The notes: a model not told the origin generated them from the sequence alone. Counted from the first letter of the stretch, positions 10,859-20,123 are shown. The stretch: 64,000 nucleotides of DNA from Geomonas edaphica (GCF_004917075.1 NZ_SSYB01000003.1:186001-250000), one strand, 5' to 3'. Program-made: numbers and translations.

Positions 10859-12669
10859 GCTTCCTTACTCCTGTGGGGGACGGGCAGCGAGAGGATGACG
10901 GTGGTGCCAGAGCCGGCAGCGGAAGAAAACTGCAGCGCGCCGCCGTGTTCCTCCACGATCCCCGCGGAAACCGAGAGCCCGAGGCCGGTTCCGCCGCTGT
11001 CCCTTTTGGTGGTGAAGAAGGGGTCCATGAGGTACGGCAGATGCTCCTCCGCCACCCCCACCCCCTGGTCGGTGACCTGGAGCCGAACCACCCCTTCGTC
11101 CTGCTGATAGCTCGTGCCGATGAACACGCCGCACTCCCGGTCGGGGAGCGCCTGGCAGGCGTTCAGCACGAGATTGACGATGACCTGCTCCAGGCGCTGG
11201 GCGTTGCCGAGCACGTTCGGAAGCGAGCCGTGCAGCGCGGCCTGGAAATGGTTCGTCGAGGAGCGGATGGTGGGGTCGACGAGGCGCAGCGCCGTTCGCA
11301 CCACCGCGTCCAGGTCGATGAGCGTCTTCTGCCCCATGTCCTTGCGGGCGAAGTCCTTCAGGTCGTTAACGATACGCTTGATGCGCTGGGCACCGTCCTG
11401 CATCTCGTCCAGGATGCGCGGGATCTCCTCGCGCATCTCCGAATATGGAACGCCCCCCAGCATGAAGTCGCCGTGCTCCTGGAAATGGGTCTCCAGGATC
11501 TCGCCCGCGTCGTCGTGCACCCTTTTCAGCACCGGGATGTCGAGGAGCAACAGGCCGTTTGGGTTGTTGATCTCGTGGGCGACGCCGGAGACGAGCGTGC
11601 CGAGCGAGGCCATCTTGTCCGCCTGGATCAGCTTGTCCTGGTGGCGTTTCAACTCTTCCAGCGCCTTGTTGCGCTCGGCCACCTCCTGGGCGAGAGCGGT
11701 CGTGCGCTCGGCGACCCGCTTGTGGAGGGTCTTCGACCAGAGTGCGGTGACCGCCAGGATCACGAGAAGCGGCACGAGGATCATCGCACCGTACCTGATG
11801 GCAAGCTCCCGTGTCACCCTGGGGGGATCGTTCACGCCGAGCCAGCGGTTGTAGATCTCGGCGTACTGCCCGGTTTTGATGACGATGGCAAGCCCCTCGT
11901 TGAAGCGTGTGAGCAGTTCCCTGTTGCCGCGGTTCACCGCGTAGCAGTACTGCTCGCTCACCACGGCCTTCGCCACCGGCACCACGTTGGTCAGGTGCAG
12001 CTCGCGGATCAGGTACATCCCCGGCAACTGCGCCACCACCGCGTAGTCACACTGACCGGAGGCCAAAAGCCGCATCGCCTCGGCGGGGGTGGGGGTGAGC
12101 ACCAGATCCTTCGCGAAGCCCAGCTGCTTCAGGCGCTCGTGCATGATGCCGTCCTGAAAGACCAGCACCTTCTTGCCGCGCAGCTCCTCGAGCCCACGCA
12201 CCGGTTTCGTGTCGCGTCTTGCGAAGATGGCGTGGTGCACGATGGTGTGCGGCGGAGAGAAGTCGACCGATTGCAGGCGCTGCGCCGAGTAGGAAAGCCC
12301 CTGCAGGATGTCGATGTGGCCGTCCTGAAGTCCGGCGCGCACCTCGGACCAGTTGCCGAAACGGAACTCGACCTTCATCCCCATCACCTCGGCGATGGCG
12401 CGGGTCAGGTCGACGTTGTAACCGGCGGGGTTGCCGTCCTTGTCGATGAACTCGTAGGGTGGATAGGCCCGGTCTCCCCCCACCACGATGGTCGAGGCGG
12501 GGTCGAAGTGGACCGGCGGGTCGGGGAGGAGCCCCCCGGAAGCGGCGAGGGCCGCGTGGGTGAAGAGCAGGAAGGTGAGGAAGAAAAGACCGGCTACGGG
12601 ATGGAAGAAGCGGGTCCTGGACTTCTTATCGAAGGACTTTCTTGTGCCTGTGCAGGCGTCGTGAACCAC
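10855..12669 (-). CDS. Sensor histidine kinase with periplasmic solute-binding domain
   Basis: A membrane kinase of about 604 residues. After a signal/anchor segment (AGLFFLTFLLFTHAALA) comes a family-3 solute-binding domain (VVGGDRAYPPYEFIDKDGNPAGYNVDL reading through about residue 280; key start AYPPYEF). Next are a transmembrane helix near residue 296, a coiled linker, a dimerisation helix with the phosphorylated His near residue 364 (GVAHEINNPNG) and a GHKL ATPase (GTGLGLSVSAGIVEEHGG). The GTG at 12669 is preferred because AAGGA lies seven bases upstream and a signal sequence follows at once. The frame is open to 12762 without a better site. Partner of the overlapping NtrC-type regulator. 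A solute-binding sensor fits detection of an extracellular compound, perhaps a dicarboxylate or amino acid. Confidence 0.87.
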   Translation of the reverse strand: MVHDACTGTRKSFDKKSRTRFFHPVAGLFFLTFLLFTHAALAASGGLLPDPPVHFDPASTIVVGGDRAYPPYEFIDKDGNPAGYNVDLTRAIAEVMGMKVEFRFGNWSEVRAGLQDGHIDILQGLSYSAQRLQSVDFSPPHTIVHHAIFARRDTKPVRGLEELRGKKVLVFQDGIMHERLKQLGFAKDLVLTPTPAEAMRLLASGQCDYAVVAQLPGMYLIRELHLTNVVPVAKAVVSEQYCYAVNRGNRELLTRFNEGLAIVIKTGQYAEIYNRWLGVNDPPRVTRELAIRYGAMILVPLLVILAVTALWSKTLHKRVAERTTALAQEVAERNKALEELKRHQDKLIQADKMASLGTLVSGVAHEINNPNGLLLLDIPVLKRVHDDAGEILETHFQEHGDFMLGGVPYSEMREEIPRILDEMQDGAQRIKRIVNDLKDFARKDMGQKTLIDLDAVVRTALRLVDPTIRSSTNHFQAALHGSLPNVLGNAQRLEQVIVNLVLNACQALPDRECGVFIGTSYQQDEGVVRLQVTDQGVGVAEEHLPYLMDPFFTTKRDSGGTGLGLSVSAGIVEEHGGALQFSSAAGSGTTVILSLPVPHRSKEA

Positions 12670-12791
12670 TGTTCCATCCTTGTGCGTTGGTGCGGCGCTC
12701 CCCCTCGGGTCGGCAGCGGGACAGCCCGTCCCACTATCGCACGCGCAAGGCGCACAAGTCAATGAAGCTCATTATAAAAAAAGGTCCCATT

Positions 12792-12860
12792 GCCACGAAG
12801 CGCAGCAGGTGGCCGCGCGCTCCCCCCTTTGCGAAGGGGGGACGGGGGGGATTTGCCTTA
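12792..12860 (-). repeat. Dispersed palindromic repeat, copy A
   Basis: The minus-strand copy contains GGCAAATCCCCC, then GTCCCC, then the hairpin core CCTTCGCAAAGGGGGG and, further on, GCGCTTCGTGG. It shares these blocks with copies at 14983, 37495, 59077 and 61501. It is intergenic, upstream of the kinase gene. Confidence 0.8.
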
Positions 12861-12889
12861 ACTCTGGTCCCCAGTTTTTCCGAAGCCCC

Positions 12890-14875
12890 TTACCCAAGCC
12901 GCTGCGCCACGAGCTCCGCGAGGTCCTTCGCCGCCATCTCCCCTTCATACCCGCCGGTCTTGATGCCGTCCTCGAACATGGTGAGGCAGAAGGGGCAGTT
13001 GGAGACGAGCATCGGCGCACGGGTCTCCCCGGCCATCTGCACGCGCGCCACGTTCACCCGGGTCCCCACCCGCTCCTCGGCGAGGATGCGTCCCCCTCCC
13101 CCGCCGCAGCAGAAACTCTCCATGCGGTTTCTGTCCATCTCGGTGATGTTTCCGCCGAGCCTCTCTAGGATCTCGCGCGGCGGCTCGAAGATGTCGGCGT
13201 AGCGCCCGACGTAGCAGGAGTCATGATAGGTGCAGTCGAAGCTCTCCCCCTTCGTGAGCTGCAGGCGCCCCTGTTCGATCAGCTCGGCGACGAAGACGGT
13301 GTAATGCTGCACGGGAATGTCGAAGTCCAGCTCCCGGTAGTCCCGTGCAAGCGTGTTAAAGCAGTGCGGACAGGTAGTGACGATTCTCTGGACGCCGTAC
13401 CCCTTGATCCGCTCTATGTTCTCCCGCGCCATGGTCTGGTAAAGGTACTCGTTCCCAAGCTTCCTCGGGGGCTCGCCGCAACACTTCTCCTCCTTGCCCA
13501 GAATGCCGAGCCTCACCCCGGCGGCGGAGCAGATCCTCGCGAAGGCCCGCGCCACCTCCTGGTTTCTGCGGTCGAAGGAAGCGTAACAGCCGATGAAGTA
13601 CATGACGTCGAAGGGCTCGCCGCTTTCCAGGGTCACCACGTCGAGCCCCTCCGCCCATGCGCCCCGCTCGGCCCAACCGAGCCCGAAGGGGTTGCCGTTC
13701 ACCTCGTAGTTGGCGATGGCGCCACGCACCTCGTCGCCGGGAAACTTCCCTTCCATGAGAGCCAGGTTTCTGCGCATCTCGAGGATCTTGTTCACGTGCT
13801 CGATGTCGACCGGACAGATCTCCTGGCAGGCCCGGCAGGTGGTGCAGTCCCAGAGCACCTCTTCGGTCACGTAGCGGCAGAGATCCCCCTGCGGGTCGTT
13901 TAACGCCATCTCGCCTACCTGCTGCACCACCCGCATCGGCGAGAGCGGCTTGCCGGTGGTCCAGGCGGGACAGCGATCCTGGCAGCGCTTGCACAGGGTG
14001 CAGGCGTCTGCGTCGTAGACGTCCTTCCAGGCGAGATCGGTCGCCTTGGCGGCGCCGAACTGCTCCGCGCTCTCGTCCTCGAGATCGATGGTCGCGATGC
14101 TCCCCTTCGGGCGCAGGTCGGTGAATAGGTAGTTCGCAGGGTCGGTGAAGAGGTGCCTAAGCTTCGTGCCGGGGATGGCGATGATGAACCCCATGGCAAG
14201 AAAGAAGTGCCCCCACCAGAGCACCTTGTGCGCCAGGGAGATCCTCCCGAGGTCCCAGCCGGTAAAAAGCGGCGTGAGCAGGAGGCCACCGGGGGAGAAG
14301 CGGGCAAGCTCCGGGTTCACGGTCACCTCGGTAGCCGCCATGCGCAGCGCCTCGATGACGAAGCCGGACACGAGGATGGTGAAGAGGAGGGCATGGGCCA
14401 GATAGTCGTCCCGCTTGGTCACGAGCCCCTCGGGCTTCACGAAGAAGCGGCGCACGAAGAGCCCCGCCAGCATGAGGATCGCGACCATCCCCGCGATATC
14501 GAGAGTTATGGAGTAGGTCTTGTAGAAGGTACCCTTGAGAAAGGTGAGGTCGAAGAGGGGAACGGTGAAATCCACCTGCAGCATGATGAGTAGGGTGCCG
14601 ATGAACAGCAGCAAAAAGCCCCAGAAGAAAAAGGCATGCAGCGTTCCCGGCTCAGGCACCCGGAGCACCTTGGCCTGGGTCAGTGCCCCCTGCAGCATGA
14701 GTTTTATGCGCAGCGCAAGACGATCGAGGCGCTCCAGCGGCTTTGCCTGCCGGTACATGGGGAGCCGCTTCCAGAATCCGAAACCGCAGGCGCCTACGGC
14801 CAGGAACGCGAAGAGGTACATGACCCAGATGAGGCCGTGGTTGACGTTCCAGTAGATCTCGCGCGTCGCTTCCAT
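12890..14875 (-). CDS. Membrane Fe-S oxidoreductase, heterodisulfide reductase (HdrD/GlpC)-like
   Basis: A 661-residue protein with an N-terminal NarI/HdrE-like membrane domain of about six helices (residues 1-260). It continues with two 4Fe-4S clusters (CTLCKRCQDRCPAW and CTTCRACQEICPVD) and two CCG domains. In the latter, EKCCGEPPRK pairs with TTCPHCFN, and YHDSCYVGRY with FCCGGGGGR and SNCPFCL. Such proteins pass electrons between flavoproteins and the quinone pool or a thiol/disulfide carrier, and in Geobacter they often neighbour electron-transfer flavoprotein genes, none of which is seen here. The substrate cannot be named from sequence. The ATG at 14875 follows a G-rich ribosome binding site. 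Confidence 0.88.
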   Translation of the reverse strand: MEATREIYWNVNHGLIWVMYLFAFLAVGACGFGFWKRLPMYRQAKPLERLDRLALRIKLMLQGALTQAKVLRVPEPGTLHAFFFWGFLLLFIGTLLIMLQVDFTVPLFDLTFLKGTFYKTYSITLDIAGMVAILMLAGLFVRRFFVKPEGLVTKRDDYLAHALLFTILVSGFVIEALRMAATEVTVNPELARFSPGGLLLTPLFTGWDLGRISLAHKVLWWGHFFLAMGFIIAIPGTKLRHLFTDPANYLFTDLRPKGSIATIDLEDESAEQFGAAKATDLAWKDVYDADACTLCKRCQDRCPAWTTGKPLSPMRVVQQVGEMALNDPQGDLCRYVTEEVLWDCTTCRACQEICPVDIEHVNKILEMRRNLALMEGKFPGDEVRGAIANYEVNGNPFGLGWAERGAWAEGLDVVTLESGEPFDVMYFIGCYASFDRRNQEVARAFARICSAAGVRLGILGKEEKCCGEPPRKLGNEYLYQTMARENIERIKGYGVQRIVTTCPHCFNTLARDYRELDFDIPVQHYTVFVAELIEQGRLQLTKGESFDCTYHDSCYVGRYADIFEPPREILERLGGNITEMDRNRMESFCCGGGGGRILAEERVGTRVNVARVQMAGETRAPMLVSNCPFCLTMFEDGIKTGGYEGEMAAKDLAELVAQRLG

Positions 14876-14982
14876 TGAGTCCCCCCGAGGTGCGGAATTG
14901 GGAAACTATAACCGAAGCGGGACGCGAGGGACAGGAAATTATGCAGTGAAGACCAGTCCCCCTCTTTAGGCGGACTGACCAG

Positions 14983-15035
14983 GGCAAATCCCCCATGTCC
15001 CCGGTCTATACACCCTTCGCAAAGGGGGGAACGCT
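14983..15035 (+). repeat. Dispersed palindromic repeat, copy B
   Basis: GGCAAATCCCCCATGTCCCC is followed by GGTCTATACA and the hairpin core CCCTTCGCAAAGGGGGG. The GGTCTATACA insertion is shared only with copy E at 61501. The GCGCTTCGTGG end is missing here. Confidence 0.8.
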
Positions 15036-15064
15036 TGGGCGAGCTGTCCTCCGTTCCTTTTGAA

Positions 15065-16024
15065 TTAGGCGTGGTTGCGCAGCATGAGCTCTGCGGGATG
15101 GGGGGCGAGGTAGACCTGCTTTGCCAGATACTCCTGCCGGTATTTGGCGACATAGTGCCGCAGCAGGGTGATGGGAACAACGAGCGGTACGAGGCCGTCG
15201 TGATAGTCGCCGATGACGCCTAGAAGCTCCTGCTTCTCTTCCCCGGAGAGTTCCTTCTTGAAATAGCCCATCACGTGCATCAGCACGTTGGTCTGCTTCT
15301 TTACCGTGGCGTGCAGTTCCAGGGCGGTCATGAAGAGCTCCTCGTAGCGCTCGAGGAGTTCGGCAAGCGCGATCTCCCGGCCATGCGCCACCAGCGCCCC
15401 CATCTCCCGGTAGTGCTGCGTCGAATGGGACATAACGAGGAGCTTGTGTCGGGTGTGGAAATCGACTAGGCCGCCAAGATCGGGGTTGCCGGCGAGAAAA
15501 TCCTTCCAGCGCCTGCAGCTGAAGACGCGCTCGATGAAGTTCTCACGCAGCACCGGGTCGTTCAGCCTCCCCTCTTCCTCCATCGGGAGGTGCGGAAACC
15601 GCCTTACCATCGCCTGCGCGAAGAGGCCGCTGCCGCTTCTGGCCGGCATGCCGTCACGGTACACCTTGACACGGAAGAGCCCCGAAGAGGGGGACCCCTT
15701 TTTGAAGACGAACCCGCACAGTTCCTCTCGGGCAAGGGCCGCGACCTTATCGCGGCAGAAGGCAAGCATCTGGCCGGTTTTGTCTATGCGGGTCTTGTGG
15801 GTGATGAGGCGCGGATGCTCGGGGTCTCCCTCCAGGCGCATCGCCTCGCGCGGCACGCTCATGCCGGACTCGACCTCGGGGCAGACCGGAACGAAGGTGA
15901 AGAAACGCCCGAGCACGTCGGTCAGGTACCGGTCGTGCTTGTGACCGCCATCATAGCGGACCTTCTCACCTAGCAGGCAGGAACTCACCCCGATCTTTAT
16001 GGGCGCCGCGCTCGTTTGCGTCAT
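15065..16024 (-). CDS. DUF523 and DUF1722 domain protein (YbgA-like)
   Basis: A 319-residue cytoplasmic protein. Residues 1 to about 150 match DUF523, with the conserved Cys of VSSCLLGEKVRYDGGHK and the VCPEVESGM motif. Residues about 190-310 match DUF1722 (HKLLVMSHSTQHYREMGALVA, VLMHVMGYFKKEL). The fused arrangement is common in proteobacteria. The biochemical role is unknown, though some relatives act near photolyase or nucleic-acid repair genes. No such neighbour is present. A GAGG precedes the ATG at 16024. Confidence 0.85.
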   Translation of the reverse strand: MTQTSAAPIKIGVSSCLLGEKVRYDGGHKHDRYLTDVLGRFFTFVPVCPEVESGMSVPREAMRLEGDPEHPRLITHKTRIDKTGQMLAFCRDKVAALAREELCGFVFKKGSPSSGLFRVKVYRDGMPARSGSGLFAQAMVRRFPHLPMEEEGRLNDPVLRENFIERVFSCRRWKDFLAGNPDLGGLVDFHTRHKLLVMSHSTQHYREMGALVAHGREIALAELLERYEELFMTALELHATVKKQTNVLMHVMGYFKKELSGEEKQELLGVIGDYHDGLVPLVVPITLLRHYVAKYRQEYLAKQVYLAPHPAELMLRNHA

Positions 16025-16393
16025 GGGGAAGACCTCACGTCAAAGTAATTGCTTTAGGCGTGATTCTGTCAGAATTCACACCATAGGGGGAGACGGCTGT
16101 GCGAAGATACCCTCTCCGACGTAAAGCCGCACCTGCCTTGGGGGCTGCGGAGCCCTCGAGTCGTGCTTCGGAACGGAGGGGACGGAGCGGTGTAGCAACT
16201 GCTGCTTAAGCGAGTTCTCGCGGTGAGTTGGGTAGGACTGTAACGATGAAAGCACGTCTTGCTCCTTTTGCGACAGGATTTTTAAACCATCCCATAGGAG
16301 CAAATTCCCGGCCAAAACCGCAACACACTGATTTACATACGAACTGCTTGCCAAAGGGGTGCGAAAAACACGACAGCCGCAAAAACAGTGACA
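16025..16393. other. Intergenic region without supported gene
   Basis: About 370 bases between fusA2 (3' end) and the DUF523 gene. No open frame has a convincing ribosome binding site. A near-palindrome TGATTCTG/CAGAATTCA at 16061-16078 lies close upstream of the DUF523 gene and might be an operator. Confidence 0.4.
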
Positions 16394-18493
16394 TCAGCCT
16401 GACGTCATCCCGCCGGACCTTCCCTTTCCGGCCAGGCCGAAACGTCCCTGCACCTCCGCAGGCGCCTCGTCGAAGCCCTGGAACTCCATGGTGTAGCTCG
16501 CTCTCCCCTTGGTCGCACTGCGCAGCTCGGTCATGTAGCCGAACATCTCCGCCAAGGGGACGCTCGCCCGCACGACTTCCATCTCGCCCCGCCGGTCCAG
16601 CCCTTCCACCTTCCCCCTCTTCTGCTGCAGCCCTCCCAGCACCTTTCCCAGGTAATCGGCAGGCGTCTCCAGCTCCAGCTTCATGATCGGCTCGAGAAGC
16701 ATCGGCTCACCCTCCCGGGCCGCCAGTACCACTCCCCGCTGCGCCGCCCCCCTTAAGGCCGGCTCGCTCGGGGCGACTCCCGGCTCGACGGGAACTTCCA
16801 CGACCTGCACCTCGAGATCGGTCAGGGCATAGCCGGTGAGGCACCCTCCATGGCACGCCTCCATGATCCCCTGCTCGACCGCCGCGAGCAGCTCGGGGGT
16901 GATCGGTGCGACCTGGGTGGGCAGGATGATGTGGACCCCGGAACCGCGCGACGTGGGCGTCAGGCGCAGGAGAAGCTCCGCCTGCTCGGGACGACGCTCG
17001 GCGATGGTCTGGAACACCTCACGGCGCACCACCTCGCGCCGCAGGGCCTCACGGTACACCACGCGCGGGCGCCCCGTTTTCACCTGAACACCGTACTCGC
17101 GGCGCAGCCGGTCGACGATGATTTCCAGGTGCAGTTCCCCCATACCGGTCAGGATGGTCTGACCGGTCTCTTTGTCCTCGTGCACCCTGAAGGTCGGGTC
17201 TTCCCACTGGAAGTAATCCAGCGTACCGAGAAGGTTCCCCCGGTCCTCAGCCCCTTTCGCTTCCACCGCCACCGACACCACCGGCTCGGGCACCGCCACC
17301 CCCTCGAGAAGAAGGGGATGTTCCGGGTCGCAGAGGGTGTCGCCGGTAAGGGTCGCCTGGCACCCGGTCACCGCGACGATGTCCCCCGCCACGGCCTCGG
17401 GCACCTCCTCCCTGCGATGTGCGTGCATCCTGAAGAGATGCCTTATGCGCTCACCGGCGCCGCGCCCAGGGTTTAGGACGCTTGCCCCCTGCTTCATCCT
17501 GCCGCTGTAGATGCGCACGTAGGTAAGCCGCCGCCCCTCTTCCGCCATCACCTTGAAGGCCAGGGCGCGCAGCGGCAGGTCCGCGTCGCAACTGAAGCTT
17601 TCCGCCTCTCCGCTTCCGGGGTGCCGCCCTATCATAGCCGGGAGGTCCAGTGGCGACGGGAGGAAGAGGCAAACCGCGTCCAGTACCGGCTGCACCCCCT
17701 TGTTGCGCAAGGCCGATCCGAGCAGCACGGGAAAGATACGGCAGGATATGGTTCCGCGACGCAGCGCGAGCTTCAGGCGTTCACTCTCTACCGCGCGCCC
17801 CTCGAGAAAGTCGGACATGACCTGGTCGTCGAAGTCCGCGGCGGCCTCGGTGACGGCCAAGCGTGCGTTTCGAAGGGCTTCCTCGTGCTGTAAAGGGACA
17901 GGCTTACGCTCTACCGTCCGTCCGAGGTCGGTCTCGGAGAAAACGATCATCTCCTCTTCAACGACGTCGATGACGCCGCTAAAGCCCCCCTCGGCGCCGA
18001 CTGGAAGCTGCAAGAGCACCGACCTCGCCGCAAGGCGTTGCTCCATCTGGTGCAGCACATGCTCGTGATCCGCACCGAGCCGGTCCATCTTGTTTATGAG
18101 GCAGACCCTCGGCACCCGGTAGCGATCCGCCTGGCGCCAGACCAGTTCGCTTTGGGGCTGCACCCCTTCCACGGCACTGAAGATCGCCACTGCGCCGTCC
18201 AGTACACGGACGCTCCGCTCAACCTCGATGGTGAAGTCGATGTGCCCGGGCGTGTCGATCAGGTTGATGCGGTGCTCGCCCCAGCGGCAAGAGGTCGCGC
18301 TGGCGGTGATGGTGATGCCGCGTTCCTGTTCCTGCGGCATCCAGTCCATGACCGCCTGACCGTCATGCACCTCCCCCATCTTGTGCGTCTCGCCGCTGTA
18401 GAAGAGGATGCGTTCGGTGACGGTGGTCTTGCCCGCATCGATATGGGAGATGATGCCGATATTGCGTATGTGGGAAACGTCGCTCGCGGTAAT
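16394..18493 (-). CDS. fusA2: Elongation factor G paralogue with an ATT start codon
   Basis: GTPase of the EF-G family, 699 residues from the ATT at 18493. The N-terminus reads ITASDVSHIRNIGIISHIDAGKTT, containing the P-loop. It continues with QERGITI (switch region), IDTPGHIDF (G3) and NKMDRLG (G4), and the usual domains II-V follow. The first ATG in frame (18379) falls after the P-loop, so it cannot be the start. No ATG, GTG or TTG occurs in frame upstream of the P-loop. The ATT has AGGAG seven bases upstream. A GTG at 18498 is out of frame and too close to the ribosome binding site. Sequence divergence and the absence of ribosomal-protein neighbours indicate a second EF-G rather than the str-operon gene. 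Confidence 0.88.
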   Translation of the reverse strand: MTASDVSHIRNIGIISHIDAGKTTVTERILFYSGETHKMGEVHDGQAVMDWMPQEQERGITITASATSCRWGEHRINLIDTPGHIDFTIEVERSVRVLDGAVAIFSAVEGVQPQSELVWRQADRYRVPRVCLINKMDRLGADHEHVLHQMEQRLAARSVLLQLPVGAEGGFSGVIDVVEEEMIVFSETDLGRTVERKPVPLQHEEALRNARLAVTEAAADFDDQVMSDFLEGRAVESERLKLALRRGTISCRIFPVLLGSALRNKGVQPVLDAVCLFLPSPLDLPAMIGRHPGSGEAESFSCDADLPLRALAFKVMAEEGRRLTYVRIYSGRMKQGASVLNPGRGAGERIRHLFRMHAHRREEVPEAVAGDIVAVTGCQATLTGDTLCDPEHPLLLEGVAVPEPVVSVAVEAKGAEDRGNLLGTLDYFQWEDPTFRVHEDKETGQTILTGMGELHLEIIVDRLRREYGVQVKTGRPRVVYREALRREVVRREVFQTIAERRPEQAELLLRLTPTSRGSGVHIILPTQVAPITPELLAAVEQGIMEACHGGCLTGYALTDLEVQVVEVPVEPGVAPSEPALRGAAQRGVVLAAREGEPMLLEPIMKLELETPADYLGKVLGGLQQKRGKVEGLDRRGEMEVVRASVPLAEMFGYMTELRSATKGRASYTMEFQGFDEAPAEVQGRFGLAGKGRSGGMTSG

Positions 18494-18707
18494 GGCACTT
18501 CTCCTTTCGCTTTTTGTTTCGTCACCTTCGAAAAGTTCAATGATATCGGACCAGACACAGAAGTCAAAACGTTGTCTCTGCCAGTCGTCGCTCCCGGCTC
18601 ATTGCACAGTCCTCACGCTTACGTTGACATTTCCATATTATATATTAAGTTTTTCCAATTCGACCAAAGGGCATCCCTTAAACCACAACCAAGGAGGAAG
18701 TCAAAGC

Positions 18708-19142
18708 ATGAAAAAGATGAGCATGATGCTAGCAGTAAGCCTGTCGGCTGCCGTCGCACTGAGCGCCCCGATCCAGATCCATGCCGCTCAACAAAGCACA
18801 AGCAAGGCAGACAACACCCAAAAGAACGCCGAAAAGGGAGTTACCGCCGAGCAGCAGAAAGAGAACAAGACAGACCGCGAGATAACCAGGGAAATTCGGC
18901 GCAGCGTCGTAAAGGACAAGTCCCTTTCGATAAAGGCGCACAACGTGAAGATCATCACCAAAGACGGTCACGTGACATTGAAAGGCCCTGTAAAGAATGC
19001 AGACGAAAAGAAAGCAGTTGAGAAGGCAGCGGAAGAGGTTGTCGGGAAAGGTAAGGTAACCAACGAAATTGAGGTTGCCCACGCCAAAACCAAGAAGGAA
19101 AAAAAGGAAGAGAAGGAGAAAAAGGAACAGACGGAGAAGTAG
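18708..19142 (+). CDS. Periplasmic BON-domain protein
   Basis: A 144-residue exported protein. A signal peptide (MKKMSMMLAVSLSAAVALSAP... cut near IHAAQ) is followed by a Gln/Lys-rich linker. A single BON domain covers roughly residues 65-125: ITREIRRSVVKDKSLS, then VKIITKDGHVTLKGPV, then EVVGKGKVTNEIEV. The last 18 residues are almost only Lys and Glu. BON domains are thought to bind phospholipid or act in envelope stress. AGGAGG lies ten bases before the ATG at 18708. It is transcribed divergently from the EF-G paralogue. Confidence 0.85.
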   Translation: MKKMSMMLAVSLSAAVALSAPIQIHAAQQSTSKADNTQKNAEKGVTAEQQKENKTDREITREIRRSVVKDKSLSIKAHNVKIITKDGHVTLKGPVKNADEKKAVEKAAEEVVGKGKVTNEIEVAHAKTKKEKKEEKEKKEQTEK

Positions 19143-19146
19143 GGTA

Positions 19147-19241
19147 GCGGCCGGCTCGACGCCGGCTGGCGATTCCGAATCCCCCTCCCGCTTGACGGAC
19201 CTGCACGCCGCGGCGCTTCGGTTCGCGAAGGCGGGAGGGGG
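19147..19241. repeat. Structured intergenic hairpins
   Basis: GCCGGC blocks flank TCGAC near 19149-19165. A second, 11-bp pairing joins CCCCCTCCCGC (19181-19191) to GCGGGAGGGGG (19231-19241), enclosing a nested CTTCG/CGAAG stem. There is no T tract, so this is not a typical terminator. It separates the BON gene from a converging gene. Confidence 0.5.
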
Positions 19242-19312
19242 CCGGGTATTGGTAAAGCCCCGATTTGCAGATAAGGTGGCTCAACCCGACCGGCAAGAGG
19301 ATCGGACACCGC

Positions 19313-19507
19313 TTATTTATCGACATCACCACCCTGCCCAGAACGGGGCTGCTGCTTACGGGCCACGATTGCCGCCCATTGCTGCTGCACCTCCTCGGGA
19401 GCGTACTTCTTGAAAAAGCGCGGGAAGAATCGCGCGATGAGCCGATCTTCCCAGGTAAAAGTCGCCACCCAGCGCTCCGCCGGGTCGGTGCGCTTCTCAT
19501 CTTTCAT
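19313..19507 (-). CDS. Hypothetical protein, 64 aa
   Basis: A short charged protein, MKDEKRTDPAERWVATFTWE at its start, with an aromatic/basic middle (RLIARFFPRFFKKYAPEEV) and a Gln-rich tail. GGAGG lies seven bases before the ATG. It begins 15 bases after the stop of the preceding gene on the same strand, so the two are probably one operon. No family recognised. Confidence 0.6.
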   Translation of the reverse strand: MKDEKRTDPAERWVATFTWEDRLIARFFPRFFKKYAPEEVQQQWAAIVARKQQPRSGQGGDVDK

Positions 19508-19522
19508 AGCCCTGCCTCCGGA

Positions 19523-19882
19523 TTACCAATGCCCCGTCAGGCTGACCCGGCGGGGCGACGCGGAAATCCACAATTTGCCGTTGATCAGTTCGCCAGCCAC
19601 CACCCCGGTCGCAGCCCCTAGTCCGTCAGCCAAAAGATCATACCAGCTAAAGTGCGTTCCGTTGAATTCGTCAATCACCTCTAGGGCGAAACCAGGAATT
19701 AATGCCAGTCCGCCTGAGACAACCATACGCTGCGGTTGTTCCCATTCCCTCGTGTGATAGATGATGGTGTCAGCGGTGAGGCCCAATAGTGTAGCCCCCG
19801 CGAAGTGGGACACTTTGTCTTTCTCGATGGCGAAGGCAGGAACCGCCGCAAACAGCGCGACCAGAAAAACCAACTTCTTCAT
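19523..19882 (-). CDS. Exported YfiM-like protein, 119 aa
   Basis: A signal peptide (MKKLVFLVALFAAVPAFA) is followed by DKVSHFAGATLLGLTADTI, repeated small-residue helices and YDLLADGLGAATGVVAGELI. The DKxxHF start and the late WYDLLADGLGA segment resemble YfiM/DUF2279-type small envelope proteins; function unknown. AGGAGG lies eight bases before the ATG. It is the first gene of a two-gene unit with the 64-residue protein. Confidence 0.65.
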   Translation of the reverse strand: MKKLVFLVALFAAVPAFAIEKDKVSHFAGATLLGLTADTIIYHTREWEQPQRMVVSGGLALIPGFALEVIDEFNGTHFSWYDLLADGLGAATGVVAGELINGKLWISASPRRVSLTGHW

Positions 19883-20123
19883 AGCTGCGTCCTCCTGTAA
19901 TCATGCGTTGCGAGCGGTGGCATCAGTACGCATGCAGGAAGCACTGCTGCTTCACAATTGTACCGAACCCGAGCCTTCTCACCATGCCTCGCAGACGGTT
20001 CTTAGGGGGAAAAGAAAGGACCTACCGTTGCTCATCTGATCATCCTTGCAGGGAATGAGATTGTTGTATAATATCGGGTATCTCAGCCACCGGTGATGAT
20101 CGTCGCCCGTAAAGGAGTGCTCC

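Noticed and set aside
16394-18379. EF-G paralogue starting at the first ATG (18379)
   Set aside because: That start removes the conserved N-terminus and the GTP-binding P-loop, and it lacks a proper ribosome binding site; the ATT at 18493 restores both.
18496-18498. GTG as start for the EF-G paralogue
   Set aside because: It is out of frame with the EF-G sequence and only two bases from AGGAG.
18624-18652. TTGACA as the -35 box of a BON gene promoter
   Set aside because: The A+T-rich TATATT lies only 11 bases downstream and the correct 17-base position reads AAGTTT, so the pair does not form a promoter.
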